From positions 62,001 through 126,000 of the forward strand of contig NZ_JAGSGD010000001.1 in assembly GCF_016772415.1 (NCBI RefSeq): DNA of 64,000 nucleotides, written 5' to 3'. The notes beneath the pieces were generated by a model. The model was not told where the DNA came from and did no database searches. It saw only the letters and a list, made by a program, of their open reading frames with translations. Made by a program: the position numbers and the translations under genes. The stretch is from Phenylobacterium glaciei. Its GTDB lineage: Bacteria > Pseudomonadota > Alphaproteobacteria > Caulobacterales > Caulobacteraceae. Below, piece after piece: positions 43,547-51,673 of this stretch. Every line of letters begins with the position of its first letter. Positions within the stretch are counted from its first letter, which is position 1.

Positions 43547-44833
43547 TTAGCCCGCTCGCACATACCGCGCGACGAAGAAGCCGTCCGTCCCACCGACCCG
43601 GTGATGTGGCAGGATTCTGAGCGTTCCGTCCGACCGCAGGCTGGCCTCCGGCGCGCCACCCTCGCCGGGGGTCATGGGGGCCAGAGCGAACTCGGGATTG
43701 CGGGACAGGAATCCCGGGGTCTGGGCCTCACCCTCCTCCGGCTCCAGAGAGCAGACGCAATAGACCAGGCGGCCGCCCGGCTTCACGCGCCTGGCCGCCG
43801 AATCCAGCAGCCGCGACTGCACCCCGGCCAGGGCCGCGACATCGCCGGGCTTGGCGGCCCAGAGGACGTCGGGGTTGCGGCGATAGGTGCCCGTCGCGCT
43901 GCAAGGGGCGTCCAGCAGGACAGCGTCGAAGGTGCGCTGGTCGGGCCAACCGCCAGCGTCGTCGGTGGCGGTCTCGGCAGTGAGGCCCATGCGGGCCAGG
44001 TTCTCGGCGACCCGGACCAGGCGGGCGGCGGATCGATCGACAGCGACCACCGAGGCGCCGGTGGCGGCCAGTTGCAGGGTCTTGCCGCCGGGCGCGGCGC
44101 AAAGGTCGAGCGCGGTCTCGCCCGGCTTCATGTCGAGCAGGCGCGCGGGCACAGCGGCGCTGGCGTCCTGCACCCACCACACCCCGTCGGCGAAGCCCGG
44201 CCAGGTGGAGATTTCGCCGCGCAGGGCCGAGCGCAGGGTCCCGCCGGGCAGTTCCTCGGCTTCCAGGGCGATCGTCAGATCCGGCGACGGCGCCTTGACG
44301 GAAAGGTCGGTGGCCGGCTCGGCGGCGATCAGGGTGGCCATGGCGCGGGCGGCGGGCTCGCCGAAGGCGGCGGCCCAGCGGCTGAACAGCCAAGGCGGGG
44401 CCAGCAGTTCCGGGTCGGTCATGTCCGGCGGCTCGCGGGTCAGGCCGCGCAGGATGGCGTTGATGACGCCCTTGAAGGCGCGGCCCTCCTTGAGCTCCGC
44501 CACCAGGTCGACGCTGGTTCCCACCGCGGCGAAGGCCGGCGTGCCCAGCACGAAGGCCTGGGCGACACCGAGCCGCAGGATGTTGCGCACCACCTCCGGC
44601 GGCTCGCGCGAGATGCGGCCGTCCAGGGCGCGGTCGATGGGACCGAGATGGCGCAGGGTCGCCAGCACCAGGGCGCGGGCGAAGCCCCGGTCGCGGGGCT
44701 CCAGGTTGCGGAAGGCGGGCGTGGCGGCCGCCTCGTCGAAGCCCGTGCGGCGGTTGAGCGCCGCGGCGAGCAGGTCGAGGGCGGCGCGGCGCGCGGGCAG
44801 GCCGGCGGCGTCGGAGGCTGAAAGGTCGGTCAC
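43547..44833 (-). CDS. rsmB: 16S rRNA (cytosine-C5)-methyltransferase RsmB
   Basis: A 428-residue RsmB-type enzyme from GTG 44833 (VTDLSASDAAG). An N-terminal NusB-like helical domain (RRAALDLLAAALNRRTG, VGTSVDLV, KGVINAILRGL) is followed by the methyltransferase: CAAPGGKT binds AdoMet, DAPCSATGTYRRNPD carries the first catalytic Cys motif, and CSLEPEEGE the second. It methylates C967 of 16S rRNA. First gene of rsmB-rpe-heparinase-purH. Confidence 0.95.
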   Translation of the reverse strand: MTDLSASDAAGLPARRAALDLLAAALNRRTGFDEAAATPAFRNLEPRDRGFARALVLATLRHLGPIDRALDGRISREPPEVVRNILRLGVAQAFVLGTPAFAAVGTSVDLVAELKEGRAFKGVINAILRGLTREPPDMTDPELLAPPWLFSRWAAAFGEPAARAMATLIAAEPATDLSVKAPSPDLTIALEAEELPGGTLRSALRGEISTWPGFADGVWWVQDASAAVPARLLDMKPGETALDLCAAPGGKTLQLAATGASVVAVDRSAARLVRVAENLARMGLTAETATDDAGGWPDQRTFDAVLLDAPCSATGTYRRNPDVLWAAKPGDVAALAGVQSRLLDSAARRVKPGGRLVYCVCSLEPEEGEAQTPGFLSRNPEFALAPMTPGEGGAPEASLRSDGTLRILPHHRVGGTDGFFVARYVRAG

Positions 44834-44924
44834 GCGGGCGGCGTGCCCGCAAACCGGCCTTGAGGCAAGCCCCGACGTGGCGCCGGAACTGGCGCGGCGC
44901 GCCACAAGCGCCTAGATTTCACCC

Positions 44925-45122
44925 ATGGAAGACACTGATCCGCCGGGCGCCGCCCCCGGCAAGCCGCTGACGCCCGCCGCCCGCCGCGCGCTTGAGGAGG
45001 CCGCCGCGCGCCACGCCGCCGAACATGAGGCGCAGCTTGCCGCGGAGAACGGCGGCCCCGCCGGTCTCGAGCCCACCCGCTTCGGCGACTGGGAACGCAA
45101 GGGCATCGCCGTCGACTTCTGA
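44925..45122 (+). CDS. DUF1674 / succinate dehydrogenase assembly factor 4-like protein
   Basis: A 65-residue protein ending in the hallmark EPTRFGDWERKGIAVDF. The N-terminal part is a charged, alanine-rich helix. In eukaryotes SDHAF4 helps assemble flavinylated SdhA; the bacterial version is presumed to act on succinate dehydrogenase. It is divergent from rsmB across a 91-bp gap and followed by the Cys/Gly-rich lipoprotein gene. Confidence 0.93.
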   Translation: MEDTDPPGAAPGKPLTPAARRALEEAAARHAAEHEAQLAAENGGPAGLEPTRFGDWERKGIAVDF

Positions 45123-45237
45123 CACGCTCAAGTCTGTTAACCTTTCGCGCCGGGGGTTTCGCCCCTGAGGGGTGAATGGTCGCCGCAAAGGCTTATGCCG
45201 CCTAGGTTTGCGCGGACGACCTATGGCGGAGAGCGCG

Positions 45238-45981
45238 ATGTCCTGGTTAACGCGGACGATGTTGGGCCTGGCCCTGGCCCTCAGTGCGGGCGCGGCCCTG
45301 GCCGGATGCCCGGCCCCTTGCGGGCAGGGCGCGCAGCCGAGCGGCGGCTATCAGGACGTCTACGACGGTGGCGGCTATGTCGCGGGCGGCGGGAGCTACG
45401 ACATGGGCGGCCCGCCTCCGGGCTATGCCTATGACGGGGGCGGGTACGTCGCCAGCGGCGGCTACGCCTATGACAACGGCGGCCAGCGCCCCGGCTGCCA
45501 GACCTGCAGCGGCCATAGGCGCGGCGACGGCGATCGCCGCAGCGGCGGCTACAGCCTGCGCACCTACGGCGATGTCGCCCAGCACTACGGTTATCCGAGC
45601 TGTGGCCAATGCGCCGCCTTCGCCCACGAGCGCGCCTACAACGAGCGCTACGACGAGCGCGGCCCCTGCCGGGCCCAGGACTGCGGCGACTGCCGGCAGT
45701 GCGGCGAGCTGATCCTGGGCGGAAACTTCACCTACGACTACGGCGTCGGCCCCTATCCCGAGGGTGGCTATGGCGGCGGGGGCGGCGGCTACGCCTCCGG
45801 TGGCGGGTTCGCTGGAGCGGGAGCCGGCGCGGGAGCCAGCGCCAGCGCGCGCGCCTCGGCCTCGGCCAGCTCCAGCAGCCACGTCAGCGTCAATATCGGC
45901 GGCCGCGGCGGTCACAAGGGCGGCGGCGGGGGATGCAACACCTGCGGCGGCGGCCACACGGGCGGCGGCGGCACGTGGTAG
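45238..45981 (+). CDS. Cys- and Gly-rich predicted lipoprotein of unknown function
   Basis: A 247-residue protein I cannot assign. The N-terminus is a signal peptide ending in a lipobox, LAGC with Cys24, so a lipid-anchored envelope protein is likely. The mature part starts CPAPC and carries further pairs CQTC, CGQC, CRAQDCGDCRQC and CNTC. YDGGGYVAGGG-like tyrosine/glycine repeats fill the first half. A low-complexity tail of GAGAG and SASAS runs precedes a glycine-rich end containing histidines. The cysteine pairs could bind metal or form disulfides. Start ATG 45238 follows GGAG at six bases; ATG 45223 is an alternative that weakens the signal peptide. Convergent with pyrF. Confidence 0.72.
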   Translation: MSWLTRTMLGLALALSAGAALAGCPAPCGQGAQPSGGYQDVYDGGGYVAGGGSYDMGGPPPGYAYDGGGYVASGGYAYDNGGQRPGCQTCSGHRRGDGDRRSGGYSLRTYGDVAQHYGYPSCGQCAAFAHERAYNERYDERGPCRAQDCGDCRQCGELILGGNFTYDYGVGPYPEGGYGGGGGGYASGGGFAGAGAGAGASASARASASASSSSHVSVNIGGRGGHKGGGGGCNTCGGGHTGGGGTW

Positions 45982-45985
45982 GGGT

Positions 45986-46699
45986 TTAGACTCCCGCCAT
46001 CTCCGCGGCGACCCGCATGGCGGCGTCGCGGGGATCGTTGGCCGCCGTGATCGGCCGACCCACCACCAGGTGCGAGGCGCCGGCCTTGAGCGCATCGGCG
46101 GGTGTCGCGGCGCGGGCCTGGTCGTTCTTCGCCGACCAGTCGGGACGCACGCCCGGGGTCACCACCAGGAAGTCCTTGCCGCCGATGGCCCGCGCCAGGG
46201 CCGCCTCGTGCGGGCTGGCCACCACCCCGTCGCAGCCGGCCGCCACCGCCTGGTGGATGCGGCGCTCCACCAGCGAGCGGGCGGTCTCGGAGAAGCCCAT
46301 CTCGATGAGGTCGGCGTCCGACAGGCTGGTGAGCACCGTCACCGCCAGGATCTTGAGGCCGGAGCGGCCCTTGCCGCGCACGGCGGCCTCCATCACCTGG
46401 GGCTCGCCGTGGACGGTGAGGAAGTCGCAACCGCTATCTGCCAACACAGCGGCCGAGCGCTGCACCGTGGTGCCGATGTCGTGCAGCTTCCAGTCCAGGA
46501 ACACCTGCTTGCCGGCCGCCTTCAGCTCGCTGGCCAGGGTCATGCCGCCGCCGGTGGCGAACAGTTCCAGTCCCACCTTGTAGAAGCTGACGGTGTCGCC
46601 GAGCGCGTCCACGATGGCGCGGGCCTCGTCCACGGTGGGCAGGTCCAGCGGAATGATCAGGCGAGGGTCGGCTTTGACGAGCGTGTCGGCGACGGACAT
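45986..46699 (-). CDS. pyrF: Orotidine 5'-phosphate decarboxylase
   Basis: A 237-residue TIM-barrel enzyme making UMP from OMP. IIPLDLPTVDEA, YKVGLELF, the catalytic VFLDWKLHDIGTTV with its Asp-Lys-Asp set, and VTPGVRPD and VVGRPIT phosphate-binding loops are in place. The stop is 4 bp from the convergent lipoprotein stop. Divergent from MarC. Confidence 0.97.
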   Translation of the reverse strand: MSVADTLVKADPRLIIPLDLPTVDEARAIVDALGDTVSFYKVGLELFATGGGMTLASELKAAGKQVFLDWKLHDIGTTVQRSAAVLADSGCDFLTVHGEPQVMEAAVRGKGRSGLKILAVTVLTSLSDADLIEMGFSETARSLVERRIHQAVAAGCDGVVASPHEAALARAIGGKDFLVVTPGVRPDWSAKNDQARAATPADALKAGASHLVVGRPITAANDPRDAAMRVAAEMAGV

Positions 46700-46774
46700 G
46701 GCTTAGCTCCGGGCAGGCGAGAGCGCCCCTCTCACGGGGTCGGCGCGGGTGACGAATTGGGCTAAGACGCTGCA

Positions 46775-47461
46775 ATGAGCCCGGCAGACTTCGCGGTCAA
46801 CTTCTTCGTCGCCCTTTTCGCCCTGATCGACCCGATCGGCACGGTGCCGCTGTTCGCCGCGGCCACAGTGGGGGTGAAGAGCAAGGATTCGCGGCTGATC
46901 GCGGTCTATATCGCCTTCTTTATCCTGTTCTTCCTGACCTTCTTCTACTTCTCGGGCCTGTCGCTGCTGGCCTTCTTCGGCATCTCCCTGCCGGCCTTCC
47001 GCATGGCCGGCGGGATCATCCTGTTCCTGCTGGGCCTGGACATGGTGCGCGGCGACATGGCCACCAGTGTCGAGGCCGCCGATAACACCCCGGGCGAGGG
47101 CCGGGCCCATGCCCGCAAGCGCTTCGAGCGGATGATCGTGCCCTTCGCCATGCCCCTGCTGATCGGGCCGGGCGCCATCTCCACTGTCATCATCTACGCC
47201 AGCGAGGCCAAGCGCTTCGGCCTGGTGGGCGCGGCCGTCGGCGTCGCCGTCATCGCGGCCACCGCGCTGTCGACCATGCTGGCCTTCTGGGCGAGCCCGC
47301 TGATCACCCGCCTCTTGGGCAAGATCGGCCTGACCATCGTGGTCCGGGTGCTGGGCCTGATCCTCTGCGCGCTGGCCGTGCAGTTCGTGATGATCGGCAT
47401 CGCCGATAGCACCCACGACGTCATCCTGCGCAAGGCCGCGGCCCCCTACGCGGCGCACTAA
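46775..47461 (+). CDS. MarC family integral membrane protein
   Basis: A 228-residue inner-membrane protein with six hydrophobic helices. FFVALFALIDPIGTVPLF at the N-terminus, FRMAGGIILFLLGLDMVRG and FAMPLLIGPGAISTVI in the second half are MarC/NAAT signatures. The family was once linked to multidrug resistance, which was not upheld; the transported substrate is unclear. Its stop overlaps by 4 bp the end of the convergent SDR gene. Confidence 0.93.
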   Translation: MSPADFAVNFFVALFALIDPIGTVPLFAAATVGVKSKDSRLIAVYIAFFILFFLTFFYFSGLSLLAFFGISLPAFRMAGGIILFLLGLDMVRGDMATSVEAADNTPGEGRAHARKRFERMIVPFAMPLLIGPGAISTVIIYASEAKRFGLVGAAVGVAVIAATALSTMLAFWASPLITRLLGKIGLTIVVRVLGLILCALAVQFVMIGIADSTHDVILRKAAAPYAAH

Positions 47462-48258
47462 ACCTTGCGGAAGCGCGGCCCTTGGGCGGCCATGAGCGCC
47501 AGGGCCCATTCGTCGGGGATCAGTTTCACCAGGCCGGCGATGGCCTTGTTCGGGGCGCCCGGCACCGCCACGGCGCGGTTGGCCTCAACGGCCTCGTAGC
47601 CCGCTGCGGCCACCTCGTCTGCGCCCAGCCACAGCCAGGGCGGGGTCGAGGCGCTGATCTTTTCGCGCGTGCCGTTGGCGTCGTGGAATTCGGAGTAGGT
47701 GAAGCCGGGGCAGAGCGCGCTGACATGCACCCCGGTCGCCAGGTTCTCCAGGTGCAGGCTCTGGGAGAACTTCACCAGATAGCTCTTGGTGGCGCCGTAG
47801 AGGGTGTGGCCCGCCGAGCCCGGGATCAGGCCCGCCAGGGACGCGACGTTGACGATACGCCCGAACCGCCGGTCCACCATGCCCGGCAACACCCTGTGCG
47901 CCAGTTCGCTGGGCGCCGTCAGCATCACCTGCAGGACAGCGGCCTGCTGCTCCCAGGTGGTGTCGGCATAGGTTCCGGGCTGGCCGTAACCGGCGTTGTT
48001 GATGAGCGCGTCCACCACCCGGCCGTGGGCGGTGAGATGGTCCAGGATCGCAGCCGGAGCGGCGGGATCGGCCAGGTCGGCGGGAACGGTCAGGGTCTCG
48101 ACGCCATGGCGCAGGCCGATGTCCTCGGCCAGGCGATCCAGGCGATCGGCGCGCCGCGCGGTGAGGGCCACGTCATAGCCGTGGCTGGCGTAGATCTTGG
48201 CGAAGGCCGCCCCGATCCCGGCCGAAGCCCCGGTGATCAGCGCCAGTTTGCGGTCCAT
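47458..48258 (-). CDS. Short-chain dehydrogenase/reductase (DltE-like)
   Basis: A 266-residue SDR. TGASAGIG (about residues 9-16), NNAGYGQ near residue 90, the catalytic VNVASLAG and YGATKSYLVKFS are present. An arginine pair after strand 2 (TARRADRL) indicates NADP use. The C-terminal CPGFTYSEFHDANG and late KLIPDEW resemble SDRs acting on fatty acyl or ketone substrates. Convergent with marC, upstream of usp with a short gap. Confidence 0.9.
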   Translation of the reverse strand: MDRKLALITGASAGIGAAFAKIYASHGYDVALTARRADRLDRLAEDIGLRHGVETLTVPADLADPAAPAAILDHLTAHGRVVDALINNAGYGQPGTYADTTWEQQAAVLQVMLTAPSELAHRVLPGMVDRRFGRIVNVASLAGLIPGSAGHTLYGATKSYLVKFSQSLHLENLATGVHVSALCPGFTYSEFHDANGTREKISASTPPWLWLGADEVAAAGYEAVEANRAVAVPGAPNKAIAGLVKLIPDEWALALMAAQGPRFRKV

Positions 48259-48288
48259 GCGTGCCTCGCGAGTCTCGATACGGCCTAG

Positions 48289-48762
48289 TTAAGCCAGATC
48301 GGCGATCTCGTCGTCGGTCAGATCACCAGGCACCAGGGTGACGGGGACCTTTCGCGAGCCCCACTTGACCCCCTCCTTGGCGATGGAGGCCACCAGGGGA
48401 CCGGGCCCCCGGCCCTCCACGGCGGCGGCCAGCACCAGGATCTTGATGGCGGGGTCCTCGCTGATCACCTTGCGCAGGGCCGCGCGGGTGTTGTCGGCGT
48501 GTTCGATGATGAATTCCGGCGCCATGCCGGTCTCGGCGATGACGAACTCGGCCATCTTCTGCAGCGCGGCCTCGGCCTCCTCGCGGGCCTGGCGCTCGAT
48601 CTCTTCGCGCACGCCCGACCAGTGCTCGAAGACCGCCGGCTCGATCACCCGCAGCAGGGCCACATGACCGCCGGTGGAGCGGGCGCGGCGGCAGGCGAAT
48701 TTCAGCGCGGCCATGAACTCGGCGCTGTCGTCGGCGATGACCAGGAACTTGCGTTGGCTCAT
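48289..48762 (-). CDS. Universal stress protein
   Basis: A 157-residue UspA-fold protein. It begins KFLVIADDSAEFMAALKFACR, the typical strand-1 ATP-site start, and ends with VKWGSRKVPVTLVPGDL. The canonical GxxGxSG-type nucleotide loop is replaced by VKWGSRKVPV, so ATP binding is uncertain. It lies 55 bp after trpS in the glnD-murJ-trpS-usp block. Role: general stress tolerance, partner unknown. Confidence 0.88.
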   Translation of the reverse strand: MSQRKFLVIADDSAEFMAALKFACRRARSTGGHVALLRVIEPAVFEHWSGVREEIERQAREEAEAALQKMAEFVIAETGMAPEFIIEHADNTRAALRKVISEDPAIKILVLAAAVEGRGPGPLVASIAKEGVKWGSRKVPVTLVPGDLTDDEIADLA

Positions 48763-48817
48763 GGGGCGACGGTGGCTTGCCCCGTCTCCGGATGCAAGCC
48801 ACCTCGGATGCTAGGGT

Positions 48818-49855
48818 TTAGCTGCCCCAGAAGCCGACGATCTTCTTCACCTCAGCCAGGGTCGGGGCCGCGGCCTCCCGGGCCTTTTCGGCGCCGGCCG
48901 CCAGGATGCGATCGATCTCGTCGGGCTCGCTCATCAGCCGGCGCATCTCGCCGCTGATGGCGCCGAACTTGGCCACCGCCAGGTCCGCCAGCAGCGGCTT
49001 GAACGACTGGCCAAAGCCCTGGCCGGTGAACTCGGCCAACACGTCGGCGGCGGTGCGTTCAGACAGCGCCGCATAGATGCCGATCAGGTTCAGCGCCTCG
49101 GGCCGATCCTTCAGCTCCTCCAGGGTCTCCGGCAGGGGATCGGGATCGGTGCGCGCCTTGCGGATCTTCTGCGAGATGGCGTCGGCGTCATCCATCAGGT
49201 TGAGCCGGGAATTGTCCGACGGATCGGACTTGCTCATCTTCGCCGAGCCATCGCGCAGGGACATGATCCGCGCGCCCGGCCCCTCGGTCAGGGCCTCCGG
49301 CAGCGGGAAATAGCCCGGGACGTCGAAGTCGTGGTTGAACTTGGCGGCGATGTCGCGGGTCAGCTCCAGGTGCTGGCGCTGGTCCTCCCCCACCGGCACA
49401 TGGGTGGCCTTGTAGACCAGGATGTCGGCCGCCTGGAGCACCGGATAGGTGTAGAGCCCGACGCTCTCGCGTTCCTTGTGCTTGCCGGCCTTGTCCTTGA
49501 ACTGGGTCATCCGGTCGAGCCAGCCGAGGCGGGCGACGCAGTTGAACACCCAGGCCAGCTGGGCGTGTTCCGGCACCGCCGACTGCGGGAAGATCGTGGC
49601 CTTGGCCGGATCGAGGCCCGAGGCGAGATAGGCCGCGGCGATCTCGCGGACCTGCGAGGTCAGCAGCTTCGGGTCCTGCCACACCGTGATGGCGTGCATG
49701 TCGGCCACGAAGATGAAGGTCTCCATCTCGTGCTGCAGCCGGGTGAACTTCACCAGGGCGCCGAGATAGTTGCCCAGGTGCAGCGCTCCGGAGGGCTGGA
49801 CGCCGGAGAGCACGCGTCGTTTGCCGGCATAGGCGGCGGGAGCTTGTTCGGTCAT
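48818..49855 (-). CDS. trpS: Tryptophan--tRNA ligase
   Basis: A 345-residue class I aminoacyl-tRNA synthetase. [16 protein letters not shown] carries the HIGH-equivalent [17 protein letters not shown] is the TrpRS signature, and AKMSKSD is the KMSKS loop. Length is normal. It is 147 bp downstream of murJ; that gap shows nothing recognisable. Confidence 0.97.
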   Translation of the reverse strand: MTEQAPAAYAGKRRVLSGVQPSGALHLGNYLGALVKFTRLQHEMETFIFVADMHAITVWQDPKLLTSQVREIAAAYLASGLDPAKATIFPQSAVPEHAQLAWVFNCVARLGWLDRMTQFKDKAGKHKERESVGLYTYPVLQAADILVYKATHVPVGEDQRQHLELTRDIAAKFNHDFDVPGYFPLPEALTEGPGARIMSLRDGSAKMSKSDPSDNSRLNLMDDADAISQKIRKARTDPDPLPETLEELKDRPEALNLIGIYAALSERTAADVLAEFTGQGFGQSFKPLLADLAVAKFGAISGEMRRLMSEPDEIDRILAAGAEKAREAAAPTLAEVKKIVGFWGS

Positions 49856-50002
49856 GGGATCAGGCTTTGAACTTGAGGACGTGGAGGCGCGAAACCTCGC
49901 GCCGCGGGAGCGGGATCAGGCGCTGCGCCATCGCCAGGTGAATGCGTCCAGATAAGCCATGACCGATGCGAATAGTCCGTGGCTGACCATTGGGCAAGCC
50001 CG

Positions 50003-51634
50003 TCAGAGTTCGGGAACCGCCACGGCCACGTCGCCCTTGCGCCGCTTCAGCGCCCCGCGCACCTCGGCCGGGGTGACGCCGCCGAGCGCCAGCAACACCA
50101 CCGGATAGAGCAGGCCGCCCACCAGGGCCACCAGCAGCACGGTGATCTCCTTGGCGCCGCTCATCCCGGCCAGGGGCGCCTCCAGCACGGCGCGGAAGTG
50201 GCTCGCCAGGGCCAGGACGATCCCCAGGATCACGCTGGCGGCGGTCACTCGGATGATCTTGCCGATCGTGCGGGCCGAGGGGCGATAGGCCTTCTCCCGC
50301 CACAGCAGGACCGCCATCTGGGCCACGGTGACCCAGGAGGCGATGGCGGTGGAGACCGCGATGCCGGGGAAGCCGATGGTGTAGAACAGGGTCACGCCCA
50401 GCACGATATTGACCCCCACCGAGATCAGCGAGAACCGCATCGGGGTCTTGGTGTCCCCGCGCGCGAAGAAGGCCGGCTGCAGGATCTTGATCAACACGAA
50501 GGCCGGCAGGCCCCAGCCGTAGTGGAACAGCAGGGCGCCGGAGGAGGCCGCATCGGCATGGGTGAACTCGCCGCGGGCGAAGAATCCGTCGGCCAGATAG
50601 ACCGGCATGGCCATCAGGGCCGCGGCGGCGGGCAGAGTCAGGGCCAGGCCGAAGACGATGGCCTGGTCCATGGCCCCCTGGGTGTCCTCGTGGTCGTTGA
50701 GCTGGAAGGCGGTGGCGAGCCGGGGCAGCAGGGCCACGCCGATGGCGACGCCCACCAGGCTGAGCGGCAGCTGGTAGAAGCGCTCGGCGACGTTCAGCCA
50801 GACGCGCATGCCGGCCACCTGGGAGGCCAGGATGGCGGAGATGAAGAGGTTGATCTGCACCGCGCTCGAGGCGATGACGCCGGGCACCGCACGGCGGGCC
50901 AGGGCCTTGATCTCGGGCGTGAACCGCAGGGCCTTCAGGCGCACCCGGGCGCCGGTGCGGTGCGCGCCCCACCAGCAGATGGCCGCCTGGCCGATCCCGG
51001 CGACCACGACGCCCACCGAGGCGGCGAAGGCCGCCCGGGTCGGATCCTTCTGCGGCAGCACCGCGATCAGCATCACCACGTTGAGGATGGTGGGATAGAG
51101 GCCGTAGATCACGAACCGCCCCCGCGCCGTCAGGATGCCCGCGAACAGCGAGGCGATCGAGATGCAGACGAGATACGGCATGGTGATCTGGGTGAGCAGC
51201 ACCGCCAGCTTGAACTTGGCCGGGTCGCTCATGTAGCCGGGGCTGTAGGCCATCATCAGCCAGGGCATGGCCAGCTGGCAGATGACCGTGACCACCACCG
51301 TGGCGGCCGCCAGGGTCGCCAGGCTGTCGGCGGCGAAGGCGTCGGCCGATTCCTTGCCGTCGCTGGCCAGGCGCCGCGAGTAGTCGGGCACGAAGGCCGC
51401 GGCGAAGGCGCCCTCGGCGAAGATGCGACGGAACAGATTGGGGAAGGTCAGCGCCGTGAAATAGGCGTCAGCGGCGATATTGCTGCTGCCCCCCAGGCGC
51501 GCGGTTATCACCAGGTCCCGGGCCAGGCCCATGAACCGGCTGACCAGGGTGAGCGCCGAATAGATCATCGACGAGCGGATCATCCCGCCGGACTTGGCGG
51601 GGGCGGGCGTCGGGGGCGCGGCGGGTTCGGTCAC
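50003..51634 (-). CDS. murJ: Lipid II flippase MurJ
   Basis: A 543-residue polytopic MOP-superfamily protein that flips lipid II across the inner membrane for peptidoglycan synthesis. SALTLVSRFMGLARDLV, FPNLFRRIFAEGAFAAAFVP, NVAERFYQLPLSLVGVAIG and FARGDTKTPMR are MurJ signatures. GTG 51634 (VTEPAAPP) is the best start; an internal ATG (MIRSSMIY) would remove only the proline-rich tail. It starts 39 bp after glnD, the conserved alphaproteobacterial order. Confidence 0.96.
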   Translation of the reverse strand: MTEPAAPPTPAPAKSGGMIRSSMIYSALTLVSRFMGLARDLVITARLGGSSNIAADAYFTALTFPNLFRRIFAEGAFAAAFVPDYSRRLASDGKESADAFAADSLATLAAATVVVTVICQLAMPWLMMAYSPGYMSDPAKFKLAVLLTQITMPYLVCISIASLFAGILTARGRFVIYGLYPTILNVVMLIAVLPQKDPTRAAFAASVGVVVAGIGQAAICWWGAHRTGARVRLKALRFTPEIKALARRAVPGVIASSAVQINLFISAILASQVAGMRVWLNVAERFYQLPLSLVGVAIGVALLPRLATAFQLNDHEDTQGAMDQAIVFGLALTLPAAAALMAMPVYLADGFFARGEFTHADAASSGALLFHYGWGLPAFVLIKILQPAFFARGDTKTPMRFSLISVGVNIVLGVTLFYTIGFPGIAVSTAIASWVTVAQMAVLLWREKAYRPSARTIGKIIRVTAASVILGIVLALASHFRAVLEAPLAGMSGAKEITVLLVALVGGLLYPVVLLALGGVTPAEVRGALKRRKGDVAVAVPEL

Positions 51635-51673
51635 GCTCGCTCTGTGCGCAGGGCCGGGCACGCCGTCAAGCCG

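Noticed and set aside
45140..45180. GGGG/CCCC hairpin between DUF1674 and the lipoprotein gene
   Set aside because: The stem is only four to five bases with no following T run; too weak to call a terminator.
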